From CAJOLV01 sp045631885 (GTDB taxonomy: Bacteria > Bacillota_I > Bacilli_A > RFN20 > CAG-826): DNA of 64,000 bases. The first letter of the stretch is position 1. Every line of letters begins with the position of its first letter. Positions 58,187-64,000 of the stretch are shown here, one piece after another. The DNA is taken from the NCBI GenBank assembly GCA_045631885.1, contig JAZQVN010000009.1:1-64000 (forward strand). Direction: 5' to 3'. The notes under the pieces are model-generated. The model had not been told where the DNA came from. It saw nothing but the letters and a program-made list of their open reading frames with translations, and made no database searches. The position numbers were made by a program, and so were the translations under genes.

Positions 58187-59638
58187 ATGATAAAATATTC
58201 ATGTATGTACGACGTAATTATAATTGGTGCGGGTATTACCGGAACACTAATTGCAAGGGAACTTTCAAAATACCAACTTTCAGTCGCGGTTTTGGAAAAA
58301 TGCAATGATGTGGGTAACGCCACCACAAACGCTAACTCAGCGATTATTCACTCTGGCTATGATCCAGTTCCAGGAACATTAAAAGCCAAATTCAACGTAC
58401 TCGGAAATCCAATGTACGACCAATTAACTAAAGAACTTGGCGTCTCTTTCTACCGCTTAGGTTCTTTAACTGTGGCCATCTATGATTCTCAAGTTGAAAT
58501 GTTAAAAGAGCTTGCCGAACGCTCAAAGATTAATGGGGTTGAAGTGCAATTATTAAACAAAGAGGAAACATTAAAATTAGAACCAAACATTAATCCTGAA
58601 GTGAAAGCTTCTTTATTCGCTCCAACATGTGGAATTATCGATCCATTTAACTTAACCGTGAGAGCGATGGAAAACGCCATCGATAACGGTGTAGAACTCT
58701 TCTTATCTCAAGAAGTAGTTGCTATTGAAAAGAAAGAAGATCATTACGAAATTCAAACGAAAAAAGGCACTTTTGCTGGTAAAATCGTTATTAATGCTGC
58801 AGGAAATCACGCAGATAAGATTGCCGCAATGGTTGAACCTATTGACTGGAATATCCACTCAAGAAAAGGTGAATATTTTGTCTTAGATCACTATAAAGCG
58901 GGCTTAGTCAATCGCACGATTTTCCCATTACCAAGTGAAAAAGGTAAAGGTATTTTAGTCAGCGTTACAACATCTGGAAACTATATCGTTGGTCCATCTA
59001 GTGAATTAGTAGATGATAAGGATGATGTCTCTACTGATGCAGCGACATTAAGAAATGTTAGAACTCAAGCTTCCGATTTAGTGCCATCCATTCCATTTAA
59101 CCAAGTGATTAGAACTTTCTCGGGTAATAGACCAAGTTGTTCTAGACACGACTTCATTATCGAATATGCGAAATCTGATAATCACTTTATCAATGTCGCC
59201 GGTATTGAATCTCCAGGTATCGCTTCTTCTCCAGCGATTGCCAAATATGTCACTGAAGAATTAGTTAAACCATTAATTGAATTAAAAGAAGATCCTAACT
59301 TCAATCCAAATGTCAGACCAGTTCATCGTTTATATAATGCTGAAGTGGAAAATGACTATTCCTATGTAAATGAACATGAAAACTACACTGAAGTTATTTG
59401 TAGCTGTGAAAAAGTCACATTAGGTGAAATCATGGATCAATTAAATAGAAGTTGCCCACCACATTCTGTGAAAGGTCTAAAAAGAAGAACAAGAGCAGGC
59501 TTTGGTAAATGCCAAGGCGGTTTCTGCCAACCAAAGATTGTTCTCTTACTTGCTAAACACTATGGAGTATCGCCTTTAGATATCCCATTAGATGATGAAG
59601 GCAGTAATATTCTTTTAGAAAAGGTGAAACCATTATGA
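58187..59638 (+). CDS. FAD-dependent oxidoreductase, GlpA-like, with [2Fe-2S] BFD-type domain
   Basis: 483 aa. DAO-type FAD domain with dinucleotide loop IIGAGITGTLIARELSK near the N-terminus. The C-terminal BFD-like domain has cysteines in ICSCEKVT (about 404) and GKCQGGFCQP (about 442). Resembles anaerobic glycerol-3-phosphate dehydrogenase subunit A; hydroxyacid oxidases of the LhgO type are an alternative. First of three overlapping genes that form a common GlpA/GlpB-like/DUF1667 module. The start may be leaderless at 58187, or the ATG at 58205. Confidence 0.85.
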   Translation: MIKYSCMYDVIIIGAGITGTLIARELSKYQLSVAVLEKCNDVGNATTNANSAIIHSGYDPVPGTLKAKFNVLGNPMYDQLTKELGVSFYRLGSLTVAIYDSQVEMLKELAERSKINGVEVQLLNKEETLKLEPNINPEVKASLFAPTCGIIDPFNLTVRAMENAIDNGVELFLSQEVVAIEKKEDHYEIQTKKGTFAGKIVINAAGNHADKIAAMVEPIDWNIHSRKGEYFVLDHYKAGLVNRTIFPLPSEKGKGILVSVTTSGNYIVGPSSELVDDKDDVSTDAATLRNVRTQASDLVPSIPFNQVIRTFSGNRPSCSRHDFIIEYAKSDNHFINVAGIESPGIASSPAIAKYVTEELVKPLIELKEDPNFNPNVRPVHRLYNAEVENDYSYVNEHENYTEVICSCEKVTLGEIMDQLNRSCPPHSVKGLKRRTRAGFGKCQGGFCQPKIVLLLAKHYGVSPLDIPLDDEGSNILLEKVKPL

Positions 59639-60885
59639 AGCACATCGATTTAGTTGTTATTGGTGGCGGTTCAGCTGGTATGGCCGCAGCCATCCAAGCC
59701 AAACACGATGGCGTGGATGATATTTTAATCCTTGAAAAAGAAGGCCATTTAGGAGGCATTCTTGATCAATGCATTCATAACGGTTTTGGCTTAACCGAAT
59801 TTAAAGAAGAACTCGCTGGTCCAGAATATGCGGAGAGATTTGCTAAACAAGTCAAAGAATTACAAATTCCGTACTTACTTAATACTTATGTATTAGAAAT
59901 CAGTAGAGATAAGTTAGTCACCTATTCCAGTAAAGAACAAGGTGTTCAAACTGTCCAAGCAAAAGCCATTGTTATCGCGACAGGCTGCTATGAAAGAAAC
60001 GCAGGCGCGATTCAACTCGCAGGCGATAGATGTGCAGGCGTTATTACCGCAGGTACTGCTCAGAGATATTTAAATATCAACGGATATATGTGCGGTAAGA
60101 AAGTTGTCATCTTAGGATCTGGCGATATTGGCTTAATTATGGCCAGACGTTTAACTCTTGAAGGCGCGGAAGTCATCTGTGTTAACGAGTTAATGCCATA
60201 TTCCAATGGTTTAAATAGAAATATCGCTCAATGTTTAAATGACTTTGATATTCCTCTTAACTTATCCACGACTGTTAAAGAAGTCAAAGCGACCAATGGT
60301 CGACTCTCTAAAGTCATCTTAACCAAAGTGGATGAAAAGCTTAGACCAATTGAAGGAACTGATATTGAGATTGAATGTGATACATTAATCTTATCCGTTG
60401 GTTTAATCCCATATGTTTCTCTTTTAGAGAATATTGATTGTCCAACAAGTTCCACGAAAGGTGCCTATGTTAACGAAAACATGGAAACAGAAATCGATGG
60501 AATCTTCTCCGCTGGTAACTGTTTACATGTCCACGATGTCGTTGACTTTGTCACTGATGAAGGTCGATCCGCTGGTGCGGGTGCCGCTAAATACATCAAA
60601 GGTGAAAGACATTCGAAAGAAAGAATTGAAGTTAAACCTTTAGATAATGTCGGCTATGTTGTTCCACAACATGTCCATAAAGACAATAAAGAAGACATCA
60701 CATTAAAATTCCGCGTTAGATGCCCAATTAAAAATGCGATGATAGAAATTATGTCAGGAGATGTAACTCTTGCTAAACTCGCTAAAACCGCGGTTATTCC
60801 AAGTGAAATGAATCTTATTAAGATTAGTAAAGATAAACTCGTCGATGTAAAGGACACTATTACAGTGAAGGTGTACGCAAGATGA
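59635..60885 (+). CDS. FAD/NAD(P)-binding oxidoreductase, partner subunit
   Basis: 416 aa pyridine-nucleotide-disulfide-oxidoreductase fold. First dinucleotide loop VIGGGSAGMAAAIQA at the N-terminus, second VVILGSGDIGLIMARRL at about 155, and the FAD-closing block GIFSAGNCLHVHD at about 286. No redox-active CxxC, so it likely passes electrons between NAD(P)H and the GlpA-like partner. A 4-nt ATGA overlap joins it to both neighbours. Confidence 0.88.
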   Translation: MKHIDLVVIGGGSAGMAAAIQAKHDGVDDILILEKEGHLGGILDQCIHNGFGLTEFKEELAGPEYAERFAKQVKELQIPYLLNTYVLEISRDKLVTYSSKEQGVQTVQAKAIVIATGCYERNAGAIQLAGDRCAGVITAGTAQRYLNINGYMCGKKVVILGSGDIGLIMARRLTLEGAEVICVNELMPYSNGLNRNIAQCLNDFDIPLNLSTTVKEVKATNGRLSKVILTKVDEKLRPIEGTDIEIECDTLILSVGLIPYVSLLENIDCPTSSTKGAYVNENMETEIDGIFSAGNCLHVHDVVDFVTDEGRSAGAGAAKYIKGERHSKERIEVKPLDNVGYVVPQHVHKDNKEDITLKFRVRCPIKNAMIEIMSGDVTLAKLAKTAVIPSEMNLIKISKDKLVDVKDTITVKVYAR

Positions 60886-61232
60886 AAAGAGAATTTGTTT
60901 GTATAGTCTGCCCAAGAGGCTGCCCACTATCAATTGACTTAGATACTCTTGAAGTCACTGGTAACACTTGTAAAAGGGGTGAACTTTACGCGAAAGCGGA
61001 AGTCACTAATCCAACGAGAATTATTACTACATCTGTGAGAGTTAATAACCGTGATGATAGATTAGTTTCCGTCAAGACCACTAACCCAGTTCCTAAAGGA
61101 AAAATGTTCGAGGTCATGAAAGAAATTAATAAGACAAGCGTATCCGCGCCAGTACATATCGGTGATGTTGTTATCCATAACATCCTCGGATTAGAAGGCG
61201 TCGATATCGTCATCACAAAAGATATTGATTAA
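60882..61232 (+). CDS. DUF1667-family iron-sulfur protein
   Basis: 116 aa. N-terminal CIVCPRGC (Cx2Cx3C) and a fourth cysteine in GNTCKRGE (about 33) suggest a [4Fe-4S] site. The family occurs as the small third gene after GlpA-like and FAD/NAD oxidoreductase genes, probably as an electron-transfer subunit (family context known, role inferred). Last gene before a strong terminator. Confidence 0.9.
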   Translation: MKREFVCIVCPRGCPLSIDLDTLEVTGNTCKRGELYAKAEVTNPTRIITTSVRVNNRDDRLVSVKTTNPVPKGKMFEVMKEINKTSVSAPVHIGDVVIHNILGLEGVDIVITKDID

Positions 61233-61241
61233 TATCAATTA

Positions 61242-61262
61242 CCCCAGCTTGCTGGGGTTTTA
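61242..61262 (+). terminator. Terminator of the GlpA-like operon
   Basis: Stem CCCCAG/CTGGGG, loop CTTG, then TTTTAATTT. Confidence 0.88.
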
Positions 61263-61268
61263 ATTTGC

Positions 61269-61296
61269 CAAAAAGAAAAAGTACCAAATGGTACTT
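61269..61296 (-). terminator. Terminator of the small lipoprotein gene
   Basis: Minus-strand stem AAGTACC/GGTACTT, loop ATTT, then TTTCTTTTT. It starts 2 nt after the stop codon. Confidence 0.85.
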
Positions 61297-61297
61297 C

Positions 61298-61894
61298 TTA
61301 ATCATTTAATAATGTTGCTAATTCTTTCGCATCTTTTTCACTGATGAACTTTTCTTCTGAATGATGATTAATACTTGTGACAATATTGTTTTCATCATAG
61401 TTAACTGTAACAGAGGATCCATCAATCATGTGATGAATGGAATATCTACCTGAATGATTATATGTCCAGCAATGTTCCATCTTTTCCACATCATCAAACG
61501 AGGACTTACCGATTTCTAAAGAAGAGAAATCATCAAATGTTAATGCTTTATCGACACTCCAAAGATCGTAATATTGATATTTATTATCTTTGAGTTCGAT
61601 TTGCATAATTACTAATAAAGTAAAATCAAAAGTTAAATTCTCTTTCCAAACAGTGTAATAAATATCTTTCTTCGGTGTTTCTCTAATAAAGTTAATCGCA
61701 CATTTATCAGAATTATAATAATCAGCAAAATAGTTAGAGTAATAGTATTCAATGTCCTCTCTATCAACCTTCGCTTCTTTTACTAAAGAAGAAATAGGAG
61801 ATGAGTTATCCACTAGTAAGTTTGGAGAGGGTGTATTTTGATTACAACCAATTAATAATGAAGATAATGCAAGTAATAAAGTTATTTTTTTCAT
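61298..61894 (-). CDS. Small lipoprotein, SmpA/BLIP-like region
   Basis: 198 aa. Lipobox SLLIGC (Cys about 17). The C-terminal part LEIGKSSFDDVEKMEHCWTY (about 131-150) then strand-rich sequence resembles the BLIP/SmpA fold (G.s..dv...lG). No function can be named; this fold is found in many small exported lipoproteins. Monocistronic with its own promoter and terminator. Confidence 0.65.
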   Translation of the reverse strand: MKKITLLLALSSLLIGCNQNTPSPNLLVDNSSPISSLVKEAKVDREDIEYYYSNYFADYYNSDKCAINFIRETPKKDIYYTVWKENLTFDFTLLVIMQIELKDNKYQYYDLWSVDKALTFDDFSSLEIGKSSFDDVEKMEHCWTYNHSGRYSIHHMIDGSSVTVNYDENNIVTSINHHSEEKFISEKDAKELATLLND

Positions 61895-61909
61895 AATGAT
61901 ACCAATAAA

Positions 61910-61936
61910 CTATGCTGAAAAAAGCATAGCATTATA
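61910..61936 (-). promoter_or_regulatory. -10 box and 5' hairpin of the small lipoprotein gene
   Basis: Minus-strand TATAAT (61931-61936) directly before hairpin CTATGC-TTTTTTCA-GCATAG (61910-61929). The mRNA would start within or at the hairpin, which may protect its 5' end. Confidence 0.45.
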
Positions 61937-61970
61937 TTTTGTATCTTTTTTATCTTAATTCAAGACTTTT

Positions 61971-64000
61971 TTATTTAGAGATGATGCTGAACAAGAACAC
62001 TAATCCATTCATGTCGCTGTAATAGAGAAGATTATTCATTCTCTTAATAACCTTTTCATCTTTTGCCCATCTTGGATCAGCTAAGACTGTTTTTCTTAAT
62101 GTTTGTAATCCTTCATTCGTGGTCATGCAAACGTGCTTCGCACTATCGGAGTTTTTCGTCTTATTTGGATTATGTAAATATGTTTCTAATTCTAATGGTC
62201 GGTAATTAAAGATGAGATTTGTCGCGGCGAGCCATCTATTGTGTTCCATTTGTAAAATGTGTCTGCCTTTTTCTCCCACATCTTTTTCTTCTTCTGGAAT
62301 GATTTCTCGCACCATTTTTTCAAAGTTTTCTTTAGAAACTTGATTTCCATCTTGATTAATTAAAGTTAAATCATCATTGATTTTTAAACCAAACATACTG
62401 AGCTTAGCTTTTAACTGCCATAAAGCGGCTTTATTAGTTAAGATATTCTCTTTATCTTTATTTAACCAATCGACTTCCGCTTTCTTGTCGGAGATAGAAT
62501 CAATACCCATATAGAAGTGATTCATCTTCGCCGCTAAGCGATTTTCCGCTTCAAAGGTATGGTTAATATAGTTAGACATAATAGAGTCTTCACCAAAAGC
62601 GATAATTGGGCATAATGGAGAACCGGCTTCTAAATATTCTTTAGAATTAAAGCCATCGAGGAATCTCTCTTGTAAGAAACAACAGTTATTTGCTCTATCA
62701 AAGTCTTCCATTGCTTGTCTTTCGCTAATTCTCACAAATATCGCCGTGCGAGATAACTTATCTTCAGGAATTTGCGATAAGATAGCCTTTCTTAAATAAT
62801 AAGAAGTTCTCGCGGAAACATTTGAGGACATGACTGAGACAATAAAGATTTCAAAACCGTCTTTCACAAATCTACTTGGATCATCTTTGATGTCTTTAAT
62901 ATGTTTGATAATCGATTTTTCACTTGTTAAATCGATATCATCATAATTCACATCCATATTAAATAAATTAGGAATTGGCAAGAATCCTTTTACATCTTTA
63001 CCATTATTATTGCTATATAAGTCATCAAAAGCGATGATGCCATCTTTTCCCTCTCTATCTAAAATATGGTAATTAATAACATTAATGTTATCTCCCCATA
63101 ATTGATAAGCGACATTAATCTTTTTAAAGATGGCTTTATTGACATTACCAAAGCCACAGAAGGTAATATTTAATCCTTTAATTTCTTTATTACTTTCAGA
63201 AAGAGATTTTAAATCTAAGAAATTAGAAATTGGGTTATTTTCTACAAAGTCAGAAGAAACCATATCATATTCACTGATTGTATTAATAATTCCAAAGGTT
63301 TCTTGGGTGTAACGATAAATCGTTTCCGGATCAAACTCTTCGTATTTGACAAAGACTCTTAATCTTTTTAAATAAGATAAATCTTCATCAGATATATCTG
63401 GTTCACCAGAATTATCTTTTTGATATTGATCAATCTTATTTTTAATTTCTGAAAATCTTTTGTCTTTATGAATGGCTAACTTTAAATCGTTTGTGAAATC
63501 TAAAGAGTCTTCATCTTCATAATATAGACCATAGATAGACACTGTTTTATTTGAGTTATATTTCCAGTCTCTTTTTAATAAAAGAGAAGCAAAGTTAGAG
63601 GATTTATTTTCTGTCCAAACATCAAAACCCATTAATTCAATCGCATCTTTAAATTCAGTGCCATCTTGAGTTTTCAGTGAACCACGAGAAACGATAATAC
63701 GAACGATATCACCATCTTCTTTTAACTTTTGCGCGAGTCTCATAGAGAATGGGACTGAATGTTCAGTAAAGATATAAGATACGCGTTTCGCGTTTTTCGA
63801 TTCAAAGTAATTCTTTACTTTCACTCCAATCATTCTGATGGTAAAGACAACAACAGATGTTGAAGTGGCCACTAAAGAGAAGAATGAGGCGACTAGATAA
63901 GCAATCGCGAAGATAATTGACCAAGGTTCATTTAAATCGAGATAAGACGCGATCGCGTTACCATCAAAGCCACCGACCATCATCTTTAAGCCATCGACAA
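61971..64000 (-). CDS. Membrane NAD-binding protein with C-terminal RyR-like domain (partial)
   Basis: At least 670 aa; the frame is open to the window edge, so the N-terminus is missing. Membrane helices at about 15-50 (of the visible part), then a first Rossmann-like domain (RVSYIFTEHSVPFSMRLAQKL), a second with ITFCGFGNVNKAIFKK (TrkA-like), and a C-terminal segment, EHNRWLAATNLIFNYRPLE, resembling bacterial ryanodine-receptor (RyR) domains. Such TrkA/RyR proteins are thought to be ion-channel or signalling proteins; the substrate is unknown. No gene at 61895-61970 other than promoter DNA. Confidence 0.65.
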   Translation of the reverse strand, partial: VDGLKMMVGGFDGNAIASYLDLNEPWSIIFAIAYLVASFFSLVATSTSVVVFTIRMIGVKVKNYFESKNAKRVSYIFTEHSVPFSMRLAQKLKEDGDIVRIIVSRGSLKTQDGTEFKDAIELMGFDVWTENKSSNFASLLLKRDWKYNSNKTVSIYGLYYEDEDSLDFTNDLKLAIHKDKRFSEIKNKIDQYQKDNSGEPDISDEDLSYLKRLRVFVKYEEFDPETIYRYTQETFGIINTISEYDMVSSDFVENNPISNFLDLKSLSESNKEIKGLNITFCGFGNVNKAIFKKINVAYQLWGDNINVINYHILDREGKDGIIAFDDLYSNNNGKDVKGFLPIPNLFNMDVNYDDIDLTSEKSIIKHIKDIKDDPSRFVKDGFEIFIVSVMSSNVSARTSYYLRKAILSQIPEDKLSRTAIFVRISERQAMEDFDRANNCCFLQERFLDGFNSKEYLEAGSPLCPIIAFGEDSIMSNYINHTFEAENRLAAKMNHFYMGIDSISDKKAEVDWLNKDKENILTNKAALWQLKAKLSMFGLKINDDLTLINQDGNQVSKENFEKMVREIIPEEEKDVGEKGRHILQMEHNRWLAATNLIFNYRPLELETYLHNPNKTKNSDSAKHVCMTTNEGLQTLRKTVLADPRWAKDEKVIKRMNNLLYYSDMNGLVFLFSIISK

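Noticed and set aside
1..64000. Use of TGA as tryptophan (Mollicutes code 4)
   Set aside because: Several genes end in TGA at sensible points with overlapping downstream starts, and Trp codons are TGG.
1..64000. CRISPR array, prophage or insertion sequence
   Set aside because: No regular spaced repeats, transposase, integrase or terminal inverted repeats were seen.

Overview
This window reads as a stretch of chromosome from an AT-rich, Gram-positive-type bacterium of the Firmicutes/Bacilli side, close to the Erysipelotrichia/RF39/Mollicutes neighbourhood (inference). The reasons are: RNA polymerase delta subunit, GpsB beside a type-B RNase P RNA, RNase Y-YmdB-MiaB-RicA order, RecU, DnaD-Nth, a SufCDSUB operon, lipoproteins and low GC. 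TGA is used as a stop (for example the sigma factor and the GlpA-like gene) and tryptophan is TGG, so the Mycoplasma code does not apply. No phage, IS element, CRISPR array or integrase was seen; the region is mostly core genome with short, overlapping operons on both strands.

Layout. 0-5.2 kb: oligopeptidase F, LemA-like protein, HAD phosphatase, S1-domain protein and glucose-6-phosphate isomerase. 5.3-5.7 kb: five tRNA genes (Val, Tyr, Gln, Lys, Leu). 5.9-7.4 kb: an ECF-type sigma factor with a membrane partner. 7.5-10.4 kb: lipid kinase, acyltransferase, choline-kinase-like protein and a NifU-domain protein, then a second tRNA-Gln. 10.5-10.9 kb: a compact locus with a 24-residue hydrophobic peptide, a coupled leader peptide and a convergent small RNA; it resembles a type I toxin-antitoxin system. 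10.9-16.3 kb: CysQ, NrnA, RpoE, ArgS, IspF and YchF. 16.4-21.2 kb: a three-gene FtsX-type ABC transporter. 21.3-28.2 kb: Fhs, MiaA, RicA, MiaB, YmdB and RNase Y. 28.2-31.7 kb: azoreductase, RecA, PncC, PgsA, RNase P RNA and GpsB. 31.8-37.8 kb: exonuclease, RecU, Nth, DnaD, a short CCA-transferase, HU, Der and Cmk. 37.9-47.0 kb: ferredoxin, an FMN riboswitch with RibU, ParA, RsmG, MnmG and the suf operon. 47.2-51.4 kb: two large lipoproteins and a HIT protein. 51.4-58.1 kb: YhaM, RecX, a glycosyltransferase, a flippase-like protein, an ASCH protein and an anchored nuclease. 58.2-61.2 kb: a GlpA/GlpB/DUF1667 redox module. 61.3-64.0 kb: a lipoprotein and a membrane NAD-binding/RyR-like protein that runs off the window.

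The most interesting signal is a shared upstream cassette. It consists of a 17-bp palindrome (AATTTTG-N3-CAAAATT) at a fixed distance from TATATA and a Shine-Dalgarno sequence. It precedes the small hydrophobic peptide locus, the ABC transporter operon and, in degenerate form, recA. This is compatible with a co-regulated stress (perhaps DNA-damage) response that includes a TisB-like peptide, but that link is inference. Other points of note are: several genes that lack a Shine-Dalgarno and have a -10 box about 6 nt before the ATG (possible leaderless mRNAs), a CCA-transferase reduced to head and neck in a region where every tRNA gene encodes CCA, and a ParA with no ParB beside it.
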